Positions 8,833 through 18,012 are shown, counted from the first letter of the stretch. The stretch is 64,000 nt of DNA from Hyalangium ruber (GCF_034259325.1 NZ_JAXIVS010000005.1:1-64000), one strand, 5' to 3'. A program made the numbers and translations. The notes: generated by a model not told the origin, from the letters alone.

Positions 8833-10347
8833 ATGAGCCCCAAGTCCGTCTCCGAGGCCCCTTCCCTCCTCCTCCCGGGGACTCAGGTGGGCGACTGGCG
8901 CGTGGTGGAGCGACAGGGCCAGGGCACTTACGGAGTCGTCTACCGCGCCGTCCGGGTGGGACAGGAGGACTCAGGCCCCGTGGCACTCAAGCTGGCCGTG
9001 TACCCGGGGGATCCTCGCTTCGCGCGGGAGGTGGGCCTGCTCTCTCGCATCCGCCACCCGAGCGTCCCTCTCCTGCGGGGCCACGGGCTCTGGCGCCACG
9101 CCTCCGGAGCGGAGCACCCTTTCTTCGTCATGGAGTGGGTGGAGGCCACCCCGCTCTACGCCTGGGCCGAGCAGCATTCCGCCTCCTGCAGGCAGGTGCT
9201 CCGACTGCTGGCCCAGGTGGCTCGCGCGCTCGCCGCCACCCACTCCGCCAACGCCGTCCACCGCGACGTCAAGGGCGCCAACGTCCTGGTGCGCGCGGAT
9301 GGCAGCGCTGTGCTCATCGACTTCGGCGCCGGCCACTTCCAGGGAGCCCCCCGCCTCACCTGGCAATCCCTTCCTCCGGGCACGGTCGCCTACCGCTCCC
9401 CCGAGGCCAATCTGTTCCTGCTGGCCTCCGTCCGGGCCCGCGATTCCTACTACCCGGCCACTGCGGCCGATGACTTGTTCTCCCTGGGCGTCACGGCCTT
9501 CCGCCTCGTCTCGGGCGAGTACCTCCCGGACATGGCGCCCTTTCAGGATGCGGCGGAGTCCTGGCACCTGCTGTGCCCGGATCCGCGGCCCCTCCTGGAG
9601 CGCAATCCCCGAATGCACCCGCGGCTGCGGGAGGGCATCCTCCGCCTCCTCTCGGAGTCTCCCGAGGCCCGTGGCACGGCAGCGGAGCTCGCCCAGGCGC
9701 TGGAAGCCGCCGCGGAGCACGCGGGCCCCGAGGCCGATCTCCCTCTGCTCACCGCGCAAGCACCGCAGCCTTTGCCCTTACCCCGTGAACAGGCCCTGGC
9801 TCCCGTACCCACCCGAGCGACACCGCCGCCCGAGGAGGCACCCTCGGGCGTGGTGCCACTCCCGAAGGAGGCCGGCTTCCGGACGCGTGTCCTGGCGTGG
9901 AGACCCTGGCTGGCCCTGGCCACCCTGGGGATGCTCGGGCTCCTCGTGGGGGCCGTGCAGGCAGTGCATGCACGGCTCGAGCGGCTGGCTGCGCGCGGGC
10001 AGCAGTCCTCTGCTTCCGAGGTGCCCGATGCGGGCACTGCCGCCGTGGGGGACTCCGCGCCAACAGCGCCCTTGGCCTCCATCCATGTCCCCTCCAAGAC
10101 GGAGGCCATGGCTCGGGACATGCCTCCCAAGCCTCTTCCCGGGCAGACTCGACCCGATGAGAAGGGCCACTGCCCAGGCCGCAAGCTGGTGGCCCTCAAC
10201 GGTGGTTGCTGGGTAGAGACCCTCCCGATGACCGCCAAGGAGTGCGCGGAGAACGGTTGGGTGTACAGCCAAAGCCGGTGCTACGCCCCTGCCCTCACTC
10301 CGCCCAGCAAGCCTCCGCCCACGTCGAGTCCGCCGGACTCCCGCTGA
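8833..10347 (+). CDS. Ser/Thr protein kinase, membrane-anchored, copy 1
   Basis: A 504-residue Hanks-type kinase. Visible motifs are the Gly-loop GQGTYG (29-34), the ATP lysine in VALKLA (53), HRDVKGAN (143-150) and IDFGAG (162-167), so it should be catalytically competent. After the kinase domain comes a Pro-rich linker, one membrane helix (about 366-386) and an outside tail with a short Cys motif (GGCWVETLPM) and a Pro-rich end. The kinase would face the cytoplasm. The start at 8833 is set by GGGAGA six bases upstream; copy 2 has the equivalent signal. A second copy lies at 22811-24319. Copies differ in a few residues, including a three-residue deletion in the membrane helix of copy 2. The substrate is unknown. 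Confidence 0.9.
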   Translation: MSPKSVSEAPSLLLPGTQVGDWRVVERQGQGTYGVVYRAVRVGQEDSGPVALKLAVYPGDPRFAREVGLLSRIRHPSVPLLRGHGLWRHASGAEHPFFVMEWVEATPLYAWAEQHSASCRQVLRLLAQVARALAATHSANAVHRDVKGANVLVRADGSAVLIDFGAGHFQGAPRLTWQSLPPGTVAYRSPEANLFLLASVRARDSYYPATAADDLFSLGVTAFRLVSGEYLPDMAPFQDAAESWHLLCPDPRPLLERNPRMHPRLREGILRLLSESPEARGTAAELAQALEAAAEHAGPEADLPLLTAQAPQPLPLPREQALAPVPTRATPPPEEAPSGVVPLPKEAGFRTRVLAWRPWLALATLGMLGLLVGAVQAVHARLERLAARGQQSSASEVPDAGTAAVGDSAPTAPLASIHVPSKTEAMARDMPPKPLPGQTRPDEKGHCPGRKLVALNGGCWVETLPMTAKECAENGWVYSQSRCYAPALTPPSKPPPTSSPPDSR

Positions 10348-10495
10348 GCCCTGGTCTCATCCGCCTGGCTGTCTCTGGCGACTTCAGGGGAAAAAGAACA
10401 CCCGGCTCGCCTGATGGCGGCCGGAGCGAGTGCTTCTGCCGACCTCGCGGTCCGGGCGACAACTACGCTGGCAAGGGGGAACTACGACTGTAGGA

Positions 10496-10834
10496 TCAGG
10501 TATCGCCGAGTTCGCTGAGGTACTCGCACAGCACCCGAACCACGTCGTCCTCGCGAACCAATCTTTGCCCCGAAAACTTCAGCGGTGAATCAACGAACGA
10601 CACCGCGTATACGTCGTCCTCATGCCAGGCCACGTTCACGCCTCGCTTCGCGCGGCCCCGAGAGAGCACCAGCGACGCATGCGACACAACCGGATGCACG
10701 TCGGCGAACGCCGGGTCATGCTTGATCATGTCGACCAGCCTCCTCATTGCCGCCAGCGTCGGATGAAGCACGCGATAACACTCTAGACTCCCGAAAGCAC
10801 TGTCGACCTTGCCCCATTCGTCAGCTACCGCCAT
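10496..10834 (-). CDS. Small protein of unknown function, possible immunity protein
   Basis: A 112-residue acidic protein, preceded by GAGGAGG nine bases before its ATG. The composition is natural, with motifs such as RRLVDMIKHDPAF and GVNVAWHEDDVYAVSF. I recognise no family. The upstream open frame on the same strand overlaps its start and looks like the C-terminal end of a larger protein, an arrangement common for polymorphic-toxin immunity genes. The local GC content is lower than in the flanks. The immunity role is inference from context only. Confidence 0.55.
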   Translation of the reverse strand: MAVADEWGKVDSAFGSLECYRVLHPTLAAMRRLVDMIKHDPAFADVHPVVSHASLVLSRGRAKRGVNVAWHEDDVYAVSFVDSPLKFSGQRLVREDDVVRVLCEYLSELGDT

Positions 10835-11036
10835 GGCTTAATTGCCTCCTCAAGCGCGTCACCGGTGAGCCGCTCTCCATTACGGAAAAAGTCGGTGGCC
10901 ACTTCCCATTTTTTGTTCCTAGAATTTCACGCAACTTAGAGAGCTTTGGCATCTCCAATGTGCTCATGGCATGGCCCACAAAGCCAACCTTGGCACCCAA
11001 AGTCGCAAAGGCACTGCTTGACAGGTGCCGCTCCAA
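10825..11036 (-). pseudogene. C-terminal remnant of a larger protein, possibly a toxin tip
   Basis: One frame, open directly after a TAA at 11037-11039 (first usable codon TTG 11036), reads sensibly up to ILGTKN. From there the -1 frame reads WEVATDFFRNGERLTGDALEE and ends at TAG 10825-10827, whereas the zero frame becomes low-sense. The switch falls exactly on A-AAA-AAT (plus-strand 10908-10914), a canonical -1 slippery heptamer layout. Either the gene is decaying or it uses ribosomal frameshifting. It lacks a proper start and overlaps the start of the downstream small gene, so I treat it as a remnant. Confidence 0.45.
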
Positions 11037-11052
11037 TTAGAATCCCAGCACA

Positions 11053-11997
11053 TCATTGGGCTCGAATGTATTTGCCCGGATTCGCGTGCTGCCTGAAGTT
11101 GCTGATGAACAATGGCAGCGTGACGGTTTCGTGCGCGATCGCGCGGAAGTGCGCCGCCGCGGGCATGAGTTGCGGACCTCGGAAGGCGACCGCCAGCTCC
11201 GCCCATCCGGAGCCGCCGCTCAGCTCCCGGAACACCACCCCTTTCGGCCGCATGGCTTGAGCCGACATCGGAGCAATGGTGATCCCGAGCCCCGCTTGCA
11301 CCATGCCGACGACCGAGGGCCAGGAGCTGGCTTCCTGATGGATGAACGGCGAGAAGCCCGCGCCGAGACACAAGCTCGTGATCGTGTCGTGCAGGCCTGG
11401 CGCCGAGTGCCGGGGAAACAGGATGAAGGGTTCGCTCGCCAGTGACGCCAGGGCGACGGCCTTCTGGCGTGCTCTGGGGTGCCGCGCCGGGAGCGCCAGC
11501 ACGAAACGTTCCCGGAGCAGCTGTTCGACCGTCACTCCCTCATGCCGAAAAGGGGCCCGGACGATGGCGAGATCCAGCTCGCCGGTGCTGAGCGCGACGC
11601 CGATGTCCAGCTTCTCGCGATCGTCGAGTTCGAGCTTCACCTCCGGAAACCGTGACCGGAATCGGAGCACGATGCGAGGGAGAATCCCGAAGGCCGACGA
11701 CGCACCGAAGCCGACCCTCAGGGTTCCGGTCTCTCCCTGAGCCGCCCGCCGGACCGTGGAGATCACCTCCGCGCGCCTCGCCAGCAGCTCCCGGGCGTCT
11801 TCCAGGAAGCGGCTCCCCGCGGAGGTCAGGGCCACGTGGCGACTCGTCCGAGTGAGGAGCTCCACCCCCAGCCCGGCCTCGAGCTTGCGGATCTGCTGGC
11901 TGAACGGTGGCTGGGCCATTCCTACCCGGGCAGCGGCCCGGCCAAAGTGCAGCTCCTCCGCGACGGCGACGAAGAGTTGAAGCTGGCGGAATTCCAT
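11053..11997 (-). CDS. LysR-family transcriptional regulator
   Basis: A 314-residue LTTR. The N-terminal winged helix starts MEFRQLQLFVAVAEELHFGR with the recognition part QPPFSQQIRKLEAGLGVELL; the C-terminal two-lobed effector domain contains LRVGFGASSAFGILP and SVVGMVQAGLGITIAP. It is divergent from the S9 peptidase gene, and a perfect inverted repeat sits four bases before its start codon. This suggests self-repression and control of the neighbour, as is usual for the family. The effector is unknown. Confidence 0.9.
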   Translation of the reverse strand: MEFRQLQLFVAVAEELHFGRAAARVGMAQPPFSQQIRKLEAGLGVELLTRTSRHVALTSAGSRFLEDARELLARRAEVISTVRRAAQGETGTLRVGFGASSAFGILPRIVLRFRSRFPEVKLELDDREKLDIGVALSTGELDLAIVRAPFRHEGVTVEQLLRERFVLALPARHPRARQKAVALASLASEPFILFPRHSAPGLHDTITSLCLGAGFSPFIHQEASSWPSVVGMVQAGLGITIAPMSAQAMRPKGVVFRELSGGSGWAELAVAFRGPQLMPAAAHFRAIAHETVTLPLFISNFRQHANPGKYIRAQ

Positions 11998-12000
11998 ATC

Positions 12001-12017
12001 CAGACGATATCCGTCTG
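12001..12017. promoter_or_regulatory. Putative LysR operator
   Basis: CAGACG (12001-12006) and CGTCTG (12012-12017) form a perfect 6-5-6 inverted repeat in the short region between the lysR start and the S9 peptidase start. The size and position fit an LTTR recognition site. Confidence 0.5.
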
Positions 12018-12073
12018 AATCCGGGGTGAAAGATATATTGGTCGTGCATGATCCCGCTTCCTACTCTGCGGTC

Positions 12074-14305
12074 ATGCGACGCCTCCTCTTCCGCCTCGGC
12101 ATTCTGCTCACCGCCCTCGCCGGTACACCCACGCTGGCGCTCGAGCCCGGTGCTTCAGCCTCCGCCACACCGGACAAGCAGCTGCAGGCGCGGCTGGATC
12201 TCTCCTATCGGTACAAGCGGCTCCCGGAGCTCATTCGTGACAGCCTGATCCCGCAGCAATGGCTCCGTGAGGGAGACCGGCTGATCTTCTGGTCGGCGGT
12301 GGGGCCGGACGCAGGCACCTGGGTGCTGGTCCATGCTCGAACGGGATCCATGAAGCCGCTGCTGTCCAGCGCCGAGCTGCGGACCCAGCTCTCGCGGCTG
12401 ATGGGGAAGCCGATTCAACTGCCGGATCAGCTGGACTTCGCCATCGCTCCGGACCAGCGAGGGATTGTCTTCCGGATCGAGGAACAGTTCTTCGGACTGG
12501 GCCTGTCGGATGGCCTCGTCACGGCGCTGCCTCCGGCCAGCCTGAACGCCCTGTCACTGTCCCGGGACAACCTCCTGGCTCCCGACGGTCAAGCCATCGC
12601 GGTGCAGCGCGACGGCGGCTTCGCGGTGCTGGGTGGCGACGGACGCACGCGGCTCGAACGCAGCGGAGAGGAGAACCACGGCTGGCAGATTCCCAAGAAA
12701 GCCTGGTCTCCCGACAGCCGCTTCTTGGTGGTCTGGCGCGAGGATCTGCGCGGCGTCCACAAGATCCCGATCGTGGACTACTCGAGTGCGCTCGAGCAGG
12801 TGACCCGGATTCCCTACGTCAAGGCGGGCACGCCCCTGGGGCAGCAGGCGTTCTACGTGGTTGAACCGGCCACCGGCCGCGTGACACGCATCCCTCCCAC
12901 GGAAGGAGAGACCTATGACTGGTTCGCTGGCTGGCGCCCTGGCAGCAGCGAGGCGCTGATCCTTCACCTGTCCCGCGACGGCAAGCGACTGGACCTCTCC
13001 GCGGTAGAGCCTGCCTCGGGGAAGCGCCGGCGAGTGCTCCGCGAGGAGCGGCCGGAGAGCTTCGTGGCCGGGTTGGATTTCGCCGAGGAGGGCTCGGCAC
13101 GCCAGGTCACACCGCTGCCGGACGGCACCGGCTTCCTCTGGCTGTCCGAGCGCGACGGATGGCGGCACGTCTATCTGTACGACTTCGCGGGCAAGCTCGT
13201 GCGCCAGGTCACCCAGGGTGCCTTTCCCATTCACCAGGTGGCCGGCGTCGCGCCGAAGGGCGACGCGCTCTTCCTGCTGGCCTCCGCCGACAGCGCCGCA
13301 CCGTACGAGCACCTGCTCTACCGGGGAAGCCTCAAGGGGGACGCGCTGAAGCGGATGTCGTCAGGCTCCGGCATGCACAGGATCGCCTTCTCGCCTTCGG
13401 GCAGCTACTACGTGGACGCATGGTCCTCGCGGACGCAGCCGCGGCTGCGGGACATGGTCTCCACGGACGGCAAGACACGCCTTCGTCTCACGACGGCCGA
13501 TGCGAGCGCCCTCGAGGAGTGGGGCTACACGCCTCCGGAGGCACTCACCGTGCTGGCCGCCGATGGCACCACACCCCTGCACGGCGTGCTCTACAAGCCA
13601 CGCGATTTCGACCCGGCCAGGCGCTACCCGGTCATCGCCTGTATCTATGCGGGACAATTCATCACGGTCGTGCCCTGGAACTTCATCGGCACCTCCGCGT
13701 CGCTCCAAGCCAATGGCTTCGCGCAGATGGGCTTCATCGTCATGGTGCTCGATCCCCGGGGCACTCCGGGCCGGAGCAAAGCCTTTCAGGACGCGACCTA
13801 TGGCCGGGTCGGCCAGAGCGAGATTCCCGACTACGTCGCGGGCCTCAAGCAGGCCGCCGCGACCCGTCCCTGGATGGACATGGAGCGTGTCGGCATCTTC
13901 GGCCACTCGTGGGGCGGCTACTTCGCCCTCCGCGGCATGCTGATGGCTCCGGAGGTCTTCAAGGCGGGCTACGCGGGGGCCCCGGGCGCGTTGGAGGAAG
14001 AGGCGCTCATCAACGAGCCCTACCTCGGCCTCCCCAGCATGAATCCCGCCGGCTACCAGGCCGGGTCCAACCTGGCATTGGCCGGGAACCTCCAGGGATC
14101 GCTCAAGATGATGCATGGCTCCAGCGACGTGAACGCGTCCCTCTCCACGACGATGCGCATGGCCGACGCGCTGATCCGCGCAGGCAAGCACTTCGAGCTG
14201 CTCATCATGCCGGGACAGCCCCACAATCCCCAGCCGCCCGCGGATCGCTACTATTTCGACGACATCCAGCTGTTCTTCGTCCGAACCCTCGGCGGTCCAC
14301 GCTGA
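12074..14305 (+). CDS. S9-family (prolyl oligopeptidase / DPP-IV type) serine peptidase, exported
   Basis: A 743-residue protein starting with a Sec signal peptide (cut near TLALE, about residue 23). The N-terminal two-thirds has WD/propeller-like repeats (for example PDSRFLVVWRED, GTGFLWLSERDGWRH). The C-terminal alpha/beta-hydrolase contains the nucleophile elbow GHSWGG (Ser about residue 611), an Asp in HGSSDVN (about 685) and a His in GQPHNP (about 717), the Ser-Asp-His triad of S9 peptidases. It should cleave short peptides, often after proline or alanine, in the periplasm. ATG 12074 was preferred over the in-frame GTG 12026 because the signal peptide begins there. It is divergent from the LysR gene, which probably regulates it. 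Confidence 0.88.
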   Translation: MRRLLFRLGILLTALAGTPTLALEPGASASATPDKQLQARLDLSYRYKRLPELIRDSLIPQQWLREGDRLIFWSAVGPDAGTWVLVHARTGSMKPLLSSAELRTQLSRLMGKPIQLPDQLDFAIAPDQRGIVFRIEEQFFGLGLSDGLVTALPPASLNALSLSRDNLLAPDGQAIAVQRDGGFAVLGGDGRTRLERSGEENHGWQIPKKAWSPDSRFLVVWREDLRGVHKIPIVDYSSALEQVTRIPYVKAGTPLGQQAFYVVEPATGRVTRIPPTEGETYDWFAGWRPGSSEALILHLSRDGKRLDLSAVEPASGKRRRVLREERPESFVAGLDFAEEGSARQVTPLPDGTGFLWLSERDGWRHVYLYDFAGKLVRQVTQGAFPIHQVAGVAPKGDALFLLASADSAAPYEHLLYRGSLKGDALKRMSSGSGMHRIAFSPSGSYYVDAWSSRTQPRLRDMVSTDGKTRLRLTTADASALEEWGYTPPEALTVLAADGTTPLHGVLYKPRDFDPARRYPVIACIYAGQFITVVPWNFIGTSASLQANGFAQMGFIVMVLDPRGTPGRSKAFQDATYGRVGQSEIPDYVAGLKQAAATRPWMDMERVGIFGHSWGGYFALRGMLMAPEVFKAGYAGAPGALEEEALINEPYLGLPSMNPAGYQAGSNLALAGNLQGSLKMMHGSSDVNASLSTTMRMADALIRAGKHFELLIMPGQPHNPQPPADRYYFDDIQLFFVRTLGGPR

Positions 14306-14420
14306 GGCATTCCATGGGACCACCCACCAGCGCTTCACGCCCTAGGGAGGTGTAGGACTTTGGAGCCATCGGATCCCCTGGAGCACAATCGCGAGACTCC
14401 CCCTCGCGCGTCCACGGGAC

Positions 14421-16373
14421 ATGGCACTCTTCCCCCCTGCTCCAGCAGCTCCGACTCCTGCCTTTCCCCAGCCGCCCGAGCCGCCGTCCACGCTCCCCAC
14501 GCCACACGCGAAGCTCCTGGGGCGCCTGGACTTCCTGCTCTCGGAGAACCTGCGAAGGGCCTCCCCGTGGGAGCTCGTCCGTTATCGCATCCTGGTGGGC
14601 GCCGCCTGCTTCCTGCTCCTGCTCAATGTGCTCTATGCGGCGTGGGCACTGCTGCTGAACCTCCCTCCCTACCAGCCCCTCACCGCGGCCCTGCTCTATG
14701 GGGGAACGCTGCTGTTGGCGCGCAAGTCCTCCACCCCTGCCCTCCCCGCCGCGCTCTTGCTGGGGTGCATCGGACTGGTGGTCGTGGGGGCCACCTTCTC
14801 GGGGGATGTTCCCTCGGCCAGCACCCATGCGGTGTCCATGCTGCTCCCCGCGCTCGCCGTGTACCTGGGCGGTGCGCGGGTGGGGCTGCTCTTCACGCTG
14901 ATCTATCTCCTGGTCATCGCGCTGCTCTACCCGCTCTACGTCACGCTGGCCGGCCTCTCCATCCCGTCCCCACCCCTCTGGCTGGCGCACTTCTTCGCGG
15001 CGTTCTCCTTCATGGGGGCCTGGGGACTGGGCGCACTGCACAACGCCGCGAAGGATGCGGCCCAGCGCTCGCTGGAGCAGACGCTGAAGGAGCTGCGGGA
15101 GGGAGAACGCAAGCTGCTGAGCCTCATCGAGAGCACCGAGGATCTGGTGGCCTCGGTCGACCTCGAGGGGCGCGTGCTGACCATCAACTCCGCGCTCAAG
15201 CACCTCTACCGCAAGCGCTTTGGCGTGGAGCTCGAGCCGGGCATGGCGTTCTTCGGCCCGATGGGTCCCGAGCAGTTCGAGCGCTGGGCGCCACACCTGG
15301 CTCAGGCACTGCAGGGAAAACGCGCGCGCTTCGAGGAGCTGCTCCCGGGCGCCTCCCAGTCCCTGGTGGACATCAGCGTCAACCCCATCTTCAGCGAGGC
15401 GGGGCAGGTGGTGGGACTGACGCTCATGGGCCGCGATCTCACCGCTCGCCGGCAGGCCGAGGTCCGGCTGGAGGAGATGCACCGCACCCTGGTGGATGTC
15501 TCCCGCCAGGCGGGCATGGCCGAGGTCGCCACCAGCGTGCTCCACAACGTGGGCAACACCCTCAACAGCGTCAACATCTCCACGTCCCTCGTCACGGATG
15601 GGCTCCGGCAGTCCCGCGTCTCGGGTGTGAGCAAGGCCGCGCGCCTCCTGCGCGAGTACACCTCGGTGCCCACTTCCGCCCTGGGGCAGGATCCACAAGC
15701 CCAGAAGCTGGCCACCTATCTCACCGCGCTGGCCGATGAGCTCCAGAACGAGCGCGAGGCGATGCTCCAGGAGATGCTCGCCCTCACCGGGAGCGTGGAC
15801 CACATCAAGTCCATCATCAGCATGCAGCAGAAGCACGCGCGCACCGCGGGCGCCGTGGAGCAGGTGGCGGTGCCTCAGCTCATCCACGAGGCGCTGCGTC
15901 TGCATGCCGTCTCCTTCGAGCAGCGGGGCATCCGCATCGAGCAGGACTATGCCCAGGTTCCTCCGCTGGTCGTGGACCGGCACAAGCTCTTGCAGATCCT
16001 CATCAACCTGCTGAGCAACGCGCGCCACGCGCTGGAGGCGAGCCCCCAGCCGGACAAGTGCCTCACCCTCCGTCTGCGGGGAAAAGCCGAAGGAGGGTGG
16101 CTGCTCATCGAGGTGGCCGACAACGGTGTAGGCATCGCCCCGGAACACCTGCCCCGCCTCTTCAGCCAGGGCTTCACGACCAAGAGGATGGGGCACGGGT
16201 TCGGCCTGCACATCAGCGCCCTGGCCACCGCGGAGCTGAACGGCCGGCTCACCTGTTCCAGCGCCGGCCTCGGGCAGGGCGCGACCTTCACCCTCGAGCT
16301 GCCGCTCATGGCGGAGGACAGCTCGAAGATGCCCTCCGCCTGGCTCCCCTCCTTCCCATCAAGCTCGACCTAA
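14421..16373 (+). CDS. Membrane sensor histidine kinase with PAS domain
   Basis: A 650-residue kinase. Six or so hydrophobic helices (about residues 55-205) form a membrane sensor; a coiled stretch follows, then a PAS-like domain (about 235-345, with LVASVDLEGRVLTINSALK). An atypical dimerisation segment contains LHNVGNTLNSVNIS, whose His is the likely phospho-acceptor. The ATPase domain has the N-box LINLLSNARHAL, the G1 box ADNGVGI and the G2 motif GHGFGLH. No response regulator gene is adjacent, so it is an orphan kinase. The HNVGN type of H-box recurs in myxobacterial kinases (family knowledge from memory). Confidence 0.85.
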   Translation: MALFPPAPAAPTPAFPQPPEPPSTLPTPHAKLLGRLDFLLSENLRRASPWELVRYRILVGAACFLLLLNVLYAAWALLLNLPPYQPLTAALLYGGTLLLARKSSTPALPAALLLGCIGLVVVGATFSGDVPSASTHAVSMLLPALAVYLGGARVGLLFTLIYLLVIALLYPLYVTLAGLSIPSPPLWLAHFFAAFSFMGAWGLGALHNAAKDAAQRSLEQTLKELREGERKLLSLIESTEDLVASVDLEGRVLTINSALKHLYRKRFGVELEPGMAFFGPMGPEQFERWAPHLAQALQGKRARFEELLPGASQSLVDISVNPIFSEAGQVVGLTLMGRDLTARRQAEVRLEEMHRTLVDVSRQAGMAEVATSVLHNVGNTLNSVNISTSLVTDGLRQSRVSGVSKAARLLREYTSVPTSALGQDPQAQKLATYLTALADELQNEREAMLQEMLALTGSVDHIKSIISMQQKHARTAGAVEQVAVPQLIHEALRLHAVSFEQRGIRIEQDYAQVPPLVVDRHKLLQILINLLSNARHALEASPQPDKCLTLRLRGKAEGGWLLIEVADNGVGIAPEHLPRLFSQGFTTKRMGHGFGLHISALATAELNGRLTCSSAGLGQGATFTLELPLMAEDSSKMPSAWLPSFPSSST

Positions 16374-16424
16374 CCCCTTCAGGGCCCTTTTCTCGCACCG
16401 CCCTGGGCGCTATGCCTCGGAGTG

Positions 16425-17996
16425 ATGAAGGACGAAGAGACCACTCAGACGCCCCCCGCCGCCCTCCCGCCCGCCACCTTGTCATTGGATGAGGTGCGTC
16501 GATGTACGCAGCTCCTCGCCGCAGTGGCCGAGAACCGCTTCCTGCTGGCCAGTCTCCCCGAGGACGATCGCAACGCGCTGCTGGCCTACGCCAGCCGCGT
16601 GGTGCATCCGGATCGCGACACCAAGTCGCGCCTGGCCAAGGCGCTCCGGCGCGAACGGAAGCAGGCCAAGCGCACGCACGACCGCGACATCCGCGCGACC
16701 ACCGAGATCCGCTCGCTGCGCCGCGCTCCCGTCTTCACCGTCCCGCAGCTTCCGCCGCCCCCTCCCTCGGAGGGGCCCGAGCGCATCCTCGAGGTCCCTC
16801 GCAACTGCTACGTCTGCAAGGCCGAGTACCGCAAGCTGCACTTCTTCTATGACTCGATGTGTACCCCGTGCGCGGACTTCAACTACGCCAAGCGCACGCA
16901 GCGCACGCAGCTGTCCGGCAAGGTCGCGCTGATCACCGGCGCTCGCGTGAAGATCGGGTATCAGGCCTCCCTGATGTTGCTTCGCTCGGGCGCGCAGGTG
17001 ATCGCCACCACCCGCTTTCCCAAGGACGCCGCCCAGCGCTACACGCGAGAGCCCGACTTCGCCGAGTGGTCCCACCGCCTGCACATCCACGGCCTCGATC
17101 TGCGACACGCGCCCAGCGTCGAGCTCTTCGCGCGGCACCTCGAGCAGACGCACCACCGACTGGACATCCTCATCAACAACGCGGCCCAGACGGTGCGCCG
17201 CCCACCCGGCTTCTACGCTCACCTGCTGGACGGCGAGCTGCGCCCCTTCCACGAGCTGCCGGCCGAGGTCCGCCCGCTCCTCGCCGGACACGAGGCGTGC
17301 ATCGCGGCGGTGCAGCCCGCCCTCGGTGAAGGCGGCGGGGATGCCTCGCGGCTGGTGCCCACCTGGCGCAGCAGCGATCCCGCGCTCGGCATCCACTCGT
17401 CCGCCGCGCTGTCGCTGCTCCCGTATGCCCTCGAGCAGGAGGGCGACACCCAGGCCCTCTTCCCCCAGGGGCGGCTGGACGCGGACCTGCAGCAGGTGGA
17501 CCTGCGGCAGATGAACTCCTGGCGGATGAAGCTCGCGGAGGTCTCCACGGCCGAGATGCTGGAGGTCCACCTGGTGAACGCGGTGGCCCCCTTCATCCTC
17601 TGCGGCAAGCTCAAGCCGCTGATGATGCGCGACCGCTCCAAGCCCGGCCACATCGTGAACGTCTCCGCGATGGAGGGCAGCTTCTCGCGCGGGACGAAGA
17701 CGGACAAGCACCCGCACACGAACATGGCCAAGGCCGCGCTGAACATGATGACGCTGACCTCCGCGCCGGACTATGCCCGGGACGGCATCTTCATGAACGC
17801 GGTGGACACCGGCTGGGTCACCGACGAGGACCCCGCGATGCACGCCGAGCGCAAGGTGAAGGAGCTCGACTTCCAGCCCCCGCTGGACATCGTCGACGGC
17901 GCGGCGCGCGTGGTGGACCCGGTCATCTCCGCGGAGGACACCGGCGATTTCGTGTGGGGCAACTTCTTCAAGGACTACCGCCACACCTCCTGGTGA
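16425..17996 (+). CDS. Short-chain dehydrogenase-like protein with N-terminal Cys4 motif
   Basis: A 523-residue protein. An N-terminal helical region (1-100) is followed by CYVCKAEYRKLHFFYDSMC and a further Cys pair, a zinc-ribbon-like knuckle (about 127-150). Then comes an SDR Rossmann domain (about 163-500) with TGARVKIGYQAS as dinucleotide loop, ILINNAAQT, and NVSAMEG with the active-site serine. Where classical SDRs have YxxxK this one reads TNMAK, so the catalytic tyrosine is replaced by threonine while lysine stays. The SDR core also carries a long insertion. The ATG at 16425 was chosen; GTG 16422 is directly before it. The true reaction is unknown, and it may not act as a normal dehydrogenase. 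Confidence 0.8.
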   Translation: MKDEETTQTPPAALPPATLSLDEVRRCTQLLAAVAENRFLLASLPEDDRNALLAYASRVVHPDRDTKSRLAKALRRERKQAKRTHDRDIRATTEIRSLRRAPVFTVPQLPPPPPSEGPERILEVPRNCYVCKAEYRKLHFFYDSMCTPCADFNYAKRTQRTQLSGKVALITGARVKIGYQASLMLLRSGAQVIATTRFPKDAAQRYTREPDFAEWSHRLHIHGLDLRHAPSVELFARHLEQTHHRLDILINNAAQTVRRPPGFYAHLLDGELRPFHELPAEVRPLLAGHEACIAAVQPALGEGGGDASRLVPTWRSSDPALGIHSSAALSLLPYALEQEGDTQALFPQGRLDADLQQVDLRQMNSWRMKLAEVSTAEMLEVHLVNAVAPFILCGKLKPLMMRDRSKPGHIVNVSAMEGSFSRGTKTDKHPHTNMAKAALNMMTLTSAPDYARDGIFMNAVDTGWVTDEDPAMHAERKVKELDFQPPLDIVDGAARVVDPVISAEDTGDFVWGNFFKDYRHTSW

Positions 17997-18012
17997 GCAC
18001 CTCCGCGGTGCT

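Larger units (their letters stand above)
8732..10424. repeat. Kinase duplication unit, copy 1
   Basis: This 1.69 kb segment is repeated in direct orientation at 22711-24396. Homology begins near the motif CCAGAAxACGACC upstream of the kinase, covers the leader, the whole kinase gene and its 3' flank, and stops right after the terminator-like hairpin (GGCTCGCCTGATGGC core). Most coding bases are identical by eye. No transposase gene, terminal inverted repeats or target duplications are visible. Confidence 0.85.

Noticed and set aside
8732-10424. Kinase duplication considered as a transposon or insertion sequence
   Set aside because: There is no transposase, no terminal inverted repeats and no target-site duplication at either copy. 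A plain segmental duplication is the simpler reading.
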